Assembly (NCBI GenBank): GCA_951828535.1
Contig: OX639990.1
Location: 917,300-981,299 of the forward strand
Length of the DNA: 64,000 nt
Reading direction: 5' to 3'
From: an uncultured Candidatus Entotheonella sp.
GTDB lineage: Bacteria; Tectomicrobia; Entotheonellia; Entotheonellales; Entotheonellaceae
Shown: one piece after another, positions 25,782 to 33,582 of the stretch
How the letters are laid out: every line of letters begins with the position of its first letter
Position numbering within the stretch: position 1 is the stretch's first letter
The notes under the pieces: model-generated
Database searches by the model: none
What the model saw: the letters and a program-made list of their open reading frames with translations, nothing else
Told to the model about the DNA's origin: nothing
Program-made: the position numbers and the translations under genes

Positions 25782-26642
25782 ATGAACATCCTGATAGCAG
25801 GTTGCGGCTACGTCGGCACCGCTCTGGGCGTGCGTCTGGCGGCCGACGGGCATTCCGTGTGGGGCTTGCGGCGGCGTCCGGCCGGATTGCCGGACACCGT
25901 GCAGCCGCTGGCCGCCGACCTGGCGGATGCCGAGACGCTGCGCAGCCTGCCGCCGGGTCTGGGCGTCGTGTATTACACCGCCGGAGCGGCGGACAGTTCG
26001 GAGGCCGCCTACCGAACGGCATACCTCGACGGCCCGCGCCATTTGTTGGAGGCGCTGCAGCAACAAGGCCAGCGTCCGCGCCGGGTGGTGTTCACCTCCA
26101 GCACCGGAGTTTACGCGCAGTACCGCGGCGAGTGGGTGGACGAAGACGCCCCGGCGGAGCCGCTGCATGCCGGGGGGCGGCATTTGATGGCCGGCGAGCG
26201 CCTCTTTTTGGAAAGCGAATTTGCCGCCACCGTGTTGCGTCTGGCCGGCATCTACGGGCCGGGGCGCACGCGTCTGATCGAAAACCTGCGGCAGGGCAAC
26301 GCTACATATCAGGACAGCCCGCCGGTCTACCTCAATCTCATTCACCGTGACGACTGCGTCGGCGCGCTGCGTCATCTGGCGGCCCTGGCCCGCCCGGCGT
26401 CGCTGTACATCGGGGTCGATTACCGGCCCGTCGAGCGCGGCACGCTGCTGCGCTGGCTCTCCGGCGTGCTGGACACGCCGCCGCCGCGCCTGGTGGCGGC
26501 CTCAACGAACCGCCGTAGCAACAAGCGCTGCCGCAACGCCCGTCTGGTGGCCTCCGGCTACCCGTTCCAATACCCCACGTTCCAACACGGCTATGGCGCG
26601 ATCATCGACGCGCTCACAAAGGAGAAAAAGCCCTATGTCTAA
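25782..26642 (+). CDS. NAD-dependent epimerase/dehydratase family protein (YeeZ-like SDR)
   Basis: 286 aa. It starts MNILIAGCGYVGTALGVRL, an atypical Rossmann loop seen in YeeZ-type extended SDRs, then VYYTAGAADSSEAAYRTAY, VVFTSSTGVYAQYRGEWVDE (catalytic Ser/Tyr area) and TVLRLAGIYGPGRTRLIENL. The usual YxxxK is not obvious. Function in the cell is unknown. Its last codons overlap the ThDP enzyme start (26635) by 8 bases, so the two are probably translated together. Confidence 0.82.
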   Translation: MNILIAGCGYVGTALGVRLAADGHSVWGLRRRPAGLPDTVQPLAADLADAETLRSLPPGLGVVYYTAGAADSSEAAYRTAYLDGPRHLLEALQQQGQRPRRVVFTSSTGVYAQYRGEWVDEDAPAEPLHAGGRHLMAGERLFLESEFAATVLRLAGIYGPGRTRLIENLRQGNATYQDSPPVYLNLIHRDDCVGALRHLAALARPASLYIGVDYRPVERGTLLRWLSGVLDTPPPRLVAASTNRRSNKRCRNARLVASGYPFQYPTFQHGYGAIIDALTKEKKPYV

Positions 26643-28239
26643 GATGACCGGTGGTCAAGCCCTGGCAAAATCGCTGCATCGCGAAGGTGTGCGGGTCATT
26701 TTCGGCCTGCCCGGCGTGCAGCTCTACCACTTGCTCGACGGCTTGTACGACGAGGCGGACATCCGCTTCATTCCGGTGCGCCACGAGCAGGCCACCACCT
26801 ACATGGCCGATGGCTACGCGCGCGCCAGCGGCGGCATCGGCACGGCGCTGGTGGTGCCCGGCCCCGGCCTGCAGAACGCCTCGGCGGGCATCGGCACGGC
26901 GTACTCGGCGTCGTCGCCCATCCTGGTGGTGTCGGGGCAGATTCAGCGCGACTTCATCGGCGTGGACCGGGGCATGCTGCACGAGGTCAATGACCAACTG
27001 GACACTGTTCGTCCGGTAACCAAGTGGACGCGGCGGATTCTGAAGGCGCAGGAAGTGCCGGAGGCGGTGCACGAGGCATTCTACCAGTTGAAGACGGGCC
27101 GCCCGCGGCCGGTGGAAATTGAGATTCCCCCGGAAACGCTGGCCGAAACTGCCGAGGTCAAGTTGCTCGATCCGGCCGAGCCCGAGCGTGAAGCGGCCAG
27201 CAGCGACCGCGTTAAAGCGGGCGCCGAAACGCTGAAGGGGGCCAACAAGCCCCTGATTCTGGCGGGCGGCGGGGCGATTTCATCGCAGGCCGGCACGGCG
27301 CTGCAACGGCTGGCGGAGTACTTGCAGGCGCCGGTCCTGACGACCAGCGAGGGCAAGGGGGCGCTGTCCGATCGCCACGATCTGATGCTCGGCGCCCTGC
27401 GGCTGCGTCACGACCCGATTACCAGTGACTACATGAAGCAGACGGACGTGGTGCTGGCGGTAGGCACGCGGCTGGCCAGTCCCGAAATCCTCAGCGGTCA
27501 GACAGTCGTGCAGATCGACGTTGATCCGTCAGAGATCGGTCGCAACTATGAGAAGACAGTCGGCCTGGTCGGGGATGCGAAGAAAACCCTGCAAGCCCTG
27601 TACGACGCGGTCAGCGGCCTCATGCCGGCGCAGTCGGGCCGCGAGCAGGAGATCGCCGCCGTCAAGCAGGCCCGCCGCGCCAGCGAGCACGCCCAGCTGC
27701 AGCCGCTCGCCGGGTTCGTCGGCGCCATCCGCAATGCCGTGCCGGAGGATGGCATTATCATCTGCGGTATGACGCAGGTGGGGTATTACAGCCGCGCCTA
27801 TTTCCCGGTTTACCACGCTGGCACGTTCTTGACGTCCTCGTATTTCGGCAATCTGGGCTACGCCTATCCCACCGCCCTTGGCGCCAAAGTCGCCTGTCCC
27901 GATAAGGCGGTGGTCGCCATTTCCGGCGACGGCGGCTTTATGTACAACGTCCAGGAACTCGCCACCGCGGTGCAGCAGAAGATCAACGCCGTCGTCATCG
28001 TCTTCAACGACAGCGCCTTCGGCAACGTCCTGCGCGACCAGCGCGACCGCTTCCAGGGGCGTGTCTACGGCTCCGAATTGCACAACCCGGATTTCATGAC
28101 GCTCGCCAAGGCATTCGGCGTGCGGGGCGCTCGCGCCCACACCGCGGAAGAGCTCGAGGCGCAACTCCGCGAGGCGCTGGCCGTGGAGGCGCCAACGCTG
28201 ATCGAGGTGCCGTGCGGGCCGATGCCGTATCCGTATTGA
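26635..28239 (+). CDS. Thiamine-diphosphate enzyme, acetolactate-synthase large-subunit-like
   Basis: 534 aa with the three-domain ThDP decarboxylase layout. The PYR domain has RVIFGLPGVQLYHLLDGL and RHEQATTYMADGYARASG, whose Glu activates ThDP; the middle domain is KPLILAGGGAISSQAGTAL; the PP domain has the metal motif GDGGFMYNVQELATAVQQKINAVVIVFND. No regulatory small-subunit gene is adjacent, which argues for a catabolic 2-oxo-acid decarboxylase, carboligase or benzoylformate-decarboxylase-like role rather than branched-chain synthesis. GGAGAAAAAGCCCT precedes the ATG. Confidence 0.88.
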   Translation: MSKMTGGQALAKSLHREGVRVIFGLPGVQLYHLLDGLYDEADIRFIPVRHEQATTYMADGYARASGGIGTALVVPGPGLQNASAGIGTAYSASSPILVVSGQIQRDFIGVDRGMLHEVNDQLDTVRPVTKWTRRILKAQEVPEAVHEAFYQLKTGRPRPVEIEIPPETLAETAEVKLLDPAEPEREAASSDRVKAGAETLKGANKPLILAGGGAISSQAGTALQRLAEYLQAPVLTTSEGKGALSDRHDLMLGALRLRHDPITSDYMKQTDVVLAVGTRLASPEILSGQTVVQIDVDPSEIGRNYEKTVGLVGDAKKTLQALYDAVSGLMPAQSGREQEIAAVKQARRASEHAQLQPLAGFVGAIRNAVPEDGIIICGMTQVGYYSRAYFPVYHAGTFLTSSYFGNLGYAYPTALGAKVACPDKAVVAISGDGGFMYNVQELATAVQQKINAVVIVFNDSAFGNVLRDQRDRFQGRVYGSELHNPDFMTLAKAFGVRGARAHTAEELEAQLREALAVEAPTLIEVPCGPMPYPY

Positions 28240-28294
28240 TCTTCTGCGTTAGGGTGGGGAATGTCCGCTCCGCTTCCTGTGAACGCGTATGAAG

Positions 28295-28324
28295 TAGGTC
28301 GGATTGGCACAGCGTAAGCCGATA
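28295..28324. repeat. Palindromic dispersed repeat (GTCGGATTA type), imperfect
   Basis: taggtcggattggcacagcgtaagccgata, a third copy of the hairpin at 5044-5070. Confidence 0.5.
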
Positions 28325-28506
28325 ATGGAGAAAGGACAAAGGGAGAATTGGGCCAAAAACTTTGACTTTCTAACAGCACTGGTCTTCTTGAGGCAGCCAC
28401 ACGGGCCCGCCAACTCTAGGGTTGTGTTAGCCAACACAGCCGAGAATGGAGATGCTCCGTGCGACGGCTTCAGAGTGTAGTTGCGATGTTGCCCCGGACC
28501 AAGAAA

Positions 28507-29115
28507 CTACCGCGACCATTCATCGTGACCCAGCCGGCTGTGTAGCCTCCCCATATCCGTATCGTCGGAAGCCGTAATCTTCACCGCCAAACGGGACATC
28601 GGCCCGCCGCAGCGCTCCATCTGCACTTGATGATCCGGGTAAAGCCTTTCCAGGACCGGTCCCAAGTGCGCCTGCAGGTCGTCGAAAGCCGCTGGGGCAG
28701 GGGATACCAAGCGGTCGTTTACCCGTAACTGGAGCTCATCGGTACGGAACCTCAGACGGCCTTGCAGAGACGGTTCCGCTTCCAGAAGTTGACACGCCGT
28801 CAGAGCACATTGCACGACAGATTGCAGACGCTCCGTCACGCTTTGGATCCCGTTTCGGGTAGGGTGGGTTTCGCGCCGACGGCTGTATAGGAGGCCCATG
28901 CGGCCATCGGCCATATCCATCGCGTAATGCGCGTCGTGGGCGATCAGCATCACGCCCGGTCCGTTGTGAACGTGCCGATAATCCACGACGTCAATGAGCA
29001 ATTCGTCGAGGCGCTGGTGTTGAATCCAGTCGTGGAAGACGGGGATGAATTCTTCCACCGCCACCCTGGCGTCATCCCGGAGGAACAGTTTGAGGTCAAT
29101 CTTCACGCTTTCCAT
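28507..29115 (-). CDS. Conserved-looking hypothetical protein downstream of sulfite reductase
   Basis: 202 aa starting MESVKIDLKLFLRDDARVAVEEF. No signal peptide or membrane helix; mixed alpha/beta with GPGVMLIAHDAHYAMDMADGRMGLLYSRR in the middle and an amphipathic C-terminal half. It begins 20 bases after the reductase stop on the same strand, so it is very likely co-transcribed and may assist the reductase (maturation or electron supply). I do not recognise a family. Confidence 0.7.
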   Translation of the reverse strand: MESVKIDLKLFLRDDARVAVEEFIPVFHDWIQHQRLDELLIDVVDYRHVHNGPGVMLIAHDAHYAMDMADGRMGLLYSRRRETHPTRNGIQSVTERLQSVVQCALTACQLLEAEPSLQGRLRFRTDELQLRVNDRLVSPAPAAFDDLQAHLGPVLERLYPDHQVQMERCGGPMSRLAVKITASDDTDMGRLHSRLGHDEWSR

Positions 29116-29135
29116 GCCCTTGCTTTTCTCCTGGA

Positions 29136-31388
29136 TTACACCGGTTGCCGCTGACCGAGGCGGTTGTGGCAGGAATAGGCCGCCTCGATGAAAAGCTGGG
29201 CCTCCTCAATACGCCGGTGAACCGCAGCCGGGCTAGTGTCAGCCCGACCACCGTTGGCGGCGTGGAACAGGTAGTTGGCAAACTTGGCCCCGGCGTACGG
29301 GTCGTGGAACAACTCGGTATCGTAAAAGCGCCGCCGGAATTCCTCGACGATCTGGTCCGCATCGTTGATGACGTCGATGTTGTAGACCTGAATGAGGGCC
29401 TTGGCCGCCTCCAGCATGGCCTGGAAAGCCGTCTGCGATGCCTTGGCAAAGTCCCGGTTATCCAGGTCGACCTGTGCCTCGAAGACCTGCCGCTCGCTGC
29501 TGGCCAGCCCAAATTCGGTCAACGACACAACCTCACCGGCGCACTCGCCAACGCCCATGTCGCCGAGGCTGTATTCGCGCGGATCGCCCCAATCCGAGTA
29601 GTAGGAGCTGTCCTGGGCATACGCCGGCACCTTCGTCAGGTCCTGCAAAAGCGTTCGGATTTTGGCCTTACCGGTGCGCTTGATAAAAGCCTGAAAACTT
29701 TCCTCCGGCTCCCGCTCCGCCACGTAGAAGTCCGTAATGCGATCCACCGCCTCCGGTACGCGCTTTGACGGCACCGCCACGGTGGCCAAGCCATAGGCGG
29801 CGGCGTTCTCGGTCCACTGACCGCCAAGCACCACCTGAAAGTGCGGCACCGCGTGGTTATCCGACTTGCGGCTGACGCCGTAGAAACCAATGTCGGCCAC
29901 GTGATGCTGACCGCAGGAGTTGAAGCATCCGCTGATCTTGATCTTCAGATCCTTCACGGACGGGTCGAGCTGCCCGTTGCACGCCGACGCCCGCTGGCGC
30001 AGTTCTGCCGCCAAACCGCGCGACGACGAAATGCCGAGCTTGCAGGTGTCCGTGCCCGGGCAGGCAGTGATGTCGCGCAGGGTGGAAGCCCCGGATTCCG
30101 CCAAGCCGACCGCCGCCAGGTCGGTATAGAGGCCGGGAAGATCGGCCTGACTGATCCAGCGCAGTAGAAGGTTCTGTTCAACCGTGGTGCGGGCCCGGCC
30201 GCCGTTGTAGCGCCGTGTGATGTCGGCCAGGGTGCGCATCTGCTCGGAAGTGAGGTCGCCCATGGGCAGACAGACAGTCGCCACCGCGTAGCCGGGTTGG
30301 CTCTGGAACATGACGTTGCTCGCCATCCAATCCGCAAACCCGTCGGGATGCGGTCCCTCCGGCAGGGCGCCGGCCGGGCGTGCGGGGGTCTCGTCCGTGG
30401 CGCCGAGGTTGTCCAGATAGAGCGTCCAGCGCTCGTCCGGCGGCAGAATCGCTCGTTCTTCCAGCACCAGCCGCCGAAATTCCTCGATCCCCAGCTTAGC
30501 TACAAGGAATTTCAGGCGCGCCCGCGCGCGATTCTTCTTTTCCCCCAGCCGCGCGAAGACCCGGCAGACCGCCTGCGCCAATGGCAGAATCTCTTCCTCT
30601 GCAACAAAATCGTCCAGTACCTGCGCCTGATGCGGCACGGCCCCCAAGCCGCCGCCAACGTAGAAGGTGAACCCGCGGCTAGACTGGCCGTTTTCCACCC
30701 TCGTTTTGGCAATCAGGCCGAGATCGTGCATGTTGGCCAAGCCGCAGCCGTGGTCAGCGCAGCCCGAAAAGGCAATCTTGAACTTGCGGCCAAAATCCTG
30801 GGCGTCCTTGTGATTCAGCAGGAAATACGTCAAAGCGTGAGCATAAGGCGTGACGTCGAAGCTCTCGTCGCTGCAAACGCCGGCCAGGGGGCAGGCGGTG
30901 ACGTTGCGCACCACGTTGCCGCAAGCTTCCTGTGTGGTGATGCCCGCCGCGGCCAGGCGCCGCATGAGATCGGGGGTATCGTCGATGTGCACAAAGTGGA
31001 GTTGAAAATCCTGCCGGGTGGTGACGTGACAGATGGCGTCAGAGTACTCCTCGGCCAAGTCGGCCAGCGTCTCCATTTGCTCGGCGTTGAGGCCGCCAAA
31101 GGGAATCTTGATGCGCTGCATGCCGGGCGCGTCCCACACCGTTTGCGGCCCCTTGGTGAGATCCTCGCAGGGATAACTCAACGGCCGCGTTTCCACGCCG
31201 TCGTGGCGCTGTCCATTGTCATAGCGCTGTCCGTAGACCCCACGCCGCAGACGCGTTTCGGCAAAAATTTTGTCGTCAATCTTATCTTGACGCTTCAACG
31301 TCAATTGCGTCTCGAAAATGGTGATTTCCTCTTCCAAGGCCGCCGGCAGGCAACCGTTCAGGCGTTCCTTCCAGGTGGTAGCGCTCAT
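29136..31388 (-). CDS. Nitrite/sulfite reductase, sirohaem/4Fe-4S hemoprotein
   Basis: 750 aa. It has two pseudo-symmetric ferredoxin-like plus sirohaem modules: ATRQDFQLHFVHI and TACPLAGVCSDE in the first half, then LLRWISQADLP, the cluster-binding ACPGTDTCKLGISSSRG and KISGCFNSCGQHHVADIGF (Cys-X5-Cys and Cys-X3-Cys) in the second. The last about 170 residues (from about TKVPAYAQDSSYYSDWG) are an additional helical domain found in longer members. It reduces sulfite to sulfide or nitrite to ammonia with ferredoxin or a partner reductase in the cytoplasm. A strong terminator and possible structured RNA lie in its leader. Confidence 0.9.
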   Translation of the reverse strand: MSATTWKERLNGCLPAALEEEITIFETQLTLKRQDKIDDKIFAETRLRRGVYGQRYDNGQRHDGVETRPLSYPCEDLTKGPQTVWDAPGMQRIKIPFGGLNAEQMETLADLAEEYSDAICHVTTRQDFQLHFVHIDDTPDLMRRLAAAGITTQEACGNVVRNVTACPLAGVCSDESFDVTPYAHALTYFLLNHKDAQDFGRKFKIAFSGCADHGCGLANMHDLGLIAKTRVENGQSSRGFTFYVGGGLGAVPHQAQVLDDFVAEEEILPLAQAVCRVFARLGEKKNRARARLKFLVAKLGIEEFRRLVLEERAILPPDERWTLYLDNLGATDETPARPAGALPEGPHPDGFADWMASNVMFQSQPGYAVATVCLPMGDLTSEQMRTLADITRRYNGGRARTTVEQNLLLRWISQADLPGLYTDLAAVGLAESGASTLRDITACPGTDTCKLGISSSRGLAAELRQRASACNGQLDPSVKDLKIKISGCFNSCGQHHVADIGFYGVSRKSDNHAVPHFQVVLGGQWTENAAAYGLATVAVPSKRVPEAVDRITDFYVAEREPEESFQAFIKRTGKAKIRTLLQDLTKVPAYAQDSSYYSDWGDPREYSLGDMGVGECAGEVVSLTEFGLASSERQVFEAQVDLDNRDFAKASQTAFQAMLEAAKALIQVYNIDVINDADQIVEEFRRRFYDTELFHDPYAGAKFANYLFHAANGGRADTSPAAVHRRIEEAQLFIEAAYSCHNRLGQRQPV

Positions 31389-31454
31389 TGGCTATTTTCC
31401 TTACCGTGTCGATGTCGCGGGGTGCTATGCGCCGGCTTTGCGGCGCCGTGAAGA

Positions 31455-31494
31455 AACAAAAAAGCCCACTCACCTGCAAACAGGGAGTGGGCTT
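31455..31494 (-). terminator. Strong intrinsic terminator in the leader of the sulfite reductase gene
   Basis: On the minus strand AAGCCCACTC CCTG TTTG CAGG t GAGTGGGCTT forms a 14-bp stem with one bulge, followed by TTTTTG. It ends about 70 bases upstream of the reductase start. It is either an attenuator or the end of an upstream small transcript. Confidence 0.85.
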
Positions 31495-31525
31495 GACATG
31501 TCGCCTGAAAAATCGGTTTCTAATG

Positions 31526-31636
31526 GACGTTGCTTATCCGAATCTCCCCCGTCTGAAGGTATTTTGGCCTTCGTAGCAACAGCACGCACCACCGGTGCAG
31601 TGGGTGCAGTGGGGAGAAATACCTTGGATAACCGTC
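31526..31636 (-). ncRNA. Candidate structured leader RNA (three-way junction) upstream of sulfite reductase
   Basis: Minus-strand pairing seen by eye: a closing helix of GACG/CGTC plus TTATCC/GGATAA and CTCCCC/GGGGAG with an internal loop (31611-31636 with 31526-31550), a hairpin CAC-GCAC/GTGC-GTG (31583-31602), and a hairpin GAAGG/CCTTC with an 8-base loop (31555-31572). The terminator at 31462-31494 follows 31 bases later. This layout is aptamer-plus-expression-platform-like, but the conserved cores of the riboswitch classes I know (SAM, TPP, cobalamin) are not seen. Confidence 0.35.
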
Positions 31637-31794
31637 GAGCCGAAGTTCATCAGCGCTTTACTTGGTGAAGGGTGTTAAATGCGATTAACTTGGAGACTGT
31701 TAACACACAACTTGGCCGAAGGTCAAGGTCAAAACGGATGCCTTTAACGGGGGTGCCGAGAGACGCAATTCCAGGGCCGACGAAGGCCCCAAAG

Positions 31795-32058
31795 CTACCA
31801 GCGCCGCGGACGGCGTTCCTCCCGCGGCTTGGCAAGATTCACGACCAAGCGTCTGCCACCGACTTCGGTTTGATTAAGAGCAGCAATGGCCTCATCCGCA
31901 CCGTTCGACATCTCGACGAATCCAAATCCCCGCAGTCGCCCGGTTTCCCGGTCCGTGATCAAACTGACGTTGTCCACGGCTCCATAAGCACTGAACATGT
32001 TGCGTATTTCTTCCTCGGTCGTACTGAACGGCAAATTACCAACGTAAATGTTCGTCAT
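31795..32058 (-). CDS. RRM-type RNA-binding protein
   Basis: 87 aa: a single RNA-recognition motif with RNP2 IYVGNLPF and RNP1 RGFGFVEM, plus a short basic tail (REERRPRRW) instead of the Gly-rich tail of cyanobacterial Rbp proteins. It binds single-stranded RNA, often as a cold- or stress-related chaperone. AGGAGG is present just upstream of the ATG. About 300 bases separate its stop from the leader terminator of the downstream reductase gene. Confidence 0.93.
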   Translation of the reverse strand: MTNIYVGNLPFSTTEEEIRNMFSAYGAVDNVSLITDRETGRLRGFGFVEMSNGADEAIAALNQTEVGGRRLVVNLAKPREERRPRRW

Positions 32059-32151
32059 ACTGGCCCTCCTCCTGTTTGAGAATGTGTATCATAACACAAT
32101 GCCGTGCAAATCATGCATTTGTTCAATCAAGAGGAGCAAAATGATGCGCGG

Positions 32152-33327
32152 CTATGAAACAGCGTGCCGTTGCGCGTACGATTGGCGGGCGTGGTCGATG
32201 GCCCGCGCGCGCCCCGCCATGAGCACCTCGCGCCGGTCATAAGCCCAGGTATTTGAGGCCGCGGTGCCGACCGCGCTTCCCTGGAACTGCGGCATCACGT
32301 AACGCGCCAGCAGCTCGTAGCTGTGCAGCATCGCCTCGCGCGGCGCCCAATCGACCGTTTGCACCAGAAACCCGCCAAAGCCGTCGCTTTGCTCCGCCAA
32401 GCGCTTAATGCCGGCCACGCAGTCGTCCGGCGTGCCCACGATCCAGGCACCGCGTTCGACCATGCCGTCGATCACCTTATCCAAGGGGCCGTCGATCATC
32501 TGCGCGCGCCCCATGGTCCTCTCGAAATACTCCCGCTGGTAGTGCCCGGCACCGAGACGCGCCTGATGCAGCGCCTCCTTGCGGGTTTCGGCCAGATGCA
32601 CGGGCAGCACCAGCCGCCAGTCCGCGCGGTCCACCTCCTGGCCGTGCTCGGCAGCCGACTGCTCGGCGATTGTCCAGAGCCCCTTCAGGTCGGCGCCGCC
32701 GGCAGAGGGGTCGCGCGGCGTCGTGATGGTCAATACCGCGGCGCCGTACTTGCCGGCCAACGCCACCCCGGCTGGCGACTGTACGGAGGCGACGGCAAGC
32801 GGCATGTATGGCCTTTGATAGGGACGAATCTGCAGAAGCGCCTCGTTGAGTTCAAACCACTCGCTCTTGTAAGTCAGGGGTTCCGTCTCGGCAAACAGCC
32901 GCAGAATAATGCCCATCGCCTCATCCATGCGCGCCCGCTGCGTGGTGGCGTCGATGCCCATCATGTAGGCGTCGCCGGGCAGCGCCCCCGGCCCCACGCC
33001 CAGCATGACGCGGCCATGCGTCATGTGATCGAGCTGCACCATGCGATTGGCCACCATGAACGGGTGGTGGTAGGGCAGGCTGATGACGCCGGTGCCGAGC
33101 TTGATGTGGCGCGTGCGGTCCGCGGCCACGGCGATGAACATCTCCGGAGAGGAGATGATTTCCCACCCCGCGCTGTGGTGCTCGCCGACCCACGCTTCGT
33201 CAAAACCCAGGTAGTCGAGCCACTGGATCAACTCGAGATCGCGGTCCATGGCAAGGGTCGGGTTTTCCCCCACGCGGTGAAAGGGACCGAGAAAGATGCC
33301 AAACTTCATGCGCTCCGGCAGCCACAT
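32152..33327 (-). CDS. LLM-class (luciferase-like) flavin-dependent oxidoreductase
   Basis: 391 aa of the bacterial luciferase-like monooxygenase fold: KFGIFLGPFHRVGENPT, DEAWVGEHHSAGWEIISSPEMFIA, IKLGTGVISLPYHHPFMVANRMVQLDHMTHGRVMLGVGPGAL and a C-terminal VGTPDDCVAGIKRLAE. Members use FMN or F420; since the window holds an F420 biosynthesis operon, F420 use is possible but not shown. The substrate is likely a hydrophobic organic compound. AAAGGAGG precedes the ATG at 33327 by seven bases, which decides the start. Confidence 0.88.
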   Translation of the reverse strand: MWLPERMKFGIFLGPFHRVGENPTLAMDRDLELIQWLDYLGFDEAWVGEHHSAGWEIISSPEMFIAVAADRTRHIKLGTGVISLPYHHPFMVANRMVQLDHMTHGRVMLGVGPGALPGDAYMMGIDATTQRARMDEAMGIILRLFAETEPLTYKSEWFELNEALLQIRPYQRPYMPLAVASVQSPAGVALAGKYGAAVLTITTPRDPSAGGADLKGLWTIAEQSAAEHGQEVDRADWRLVLPVHLAETRKEALHQARLGAGHYQREYFERTMGRAQMIDGPLDKVIDGMVERGAWIVGTPDDCVAGIKRLAEQSDGFGGFLVQTVDWAPREAMLHSYELLARYVMPQFQGSAVGTAASNTWAYDRREVLMAGRARAIDHARQSYAQRHAVS

Positions 33328-33582
33328 ATTGCGCCTCCTTTATGGTTTACGAGTGCCCTTGATCGTTCATTATATATAGTTGCACGTCATCATAAAGCAA
33401 CGCCCGCAAGGAGCGCGACACCAGGCCAGACGGCTGTCTTCGCTTTTCGGCAGCAATTCGGGTAGAATCCCGGCTCGTTTGTTCAACGGACAATGGGTTG
33501 GGCGGGCAGCCATTGGTGGCCATGCCTCACGCGGCGTCCGGCAGAAACTCAGCACCTCATGGATAACTGACGGAGGGGAACG

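Noticed and set aside
30297-31451. A 384-aa open frame antisense to sulfite reductase
   Set aside because: The reductase frame has all cluster and sirohaem motifs. This frame is a shadow.
31650-31670. CTGATGA on the minus strand, resembling a hammerhead ribozyme core
   Set aside because: The matching GAAA and cleavage-site stem are absent.
32323-33465. A 380-aa open frame antisense to the LLM oxidoreductase
   Set aside because: No motifs; His/Arg-rich shadow composition; the opposite strand has a strong ribosome site and family features.
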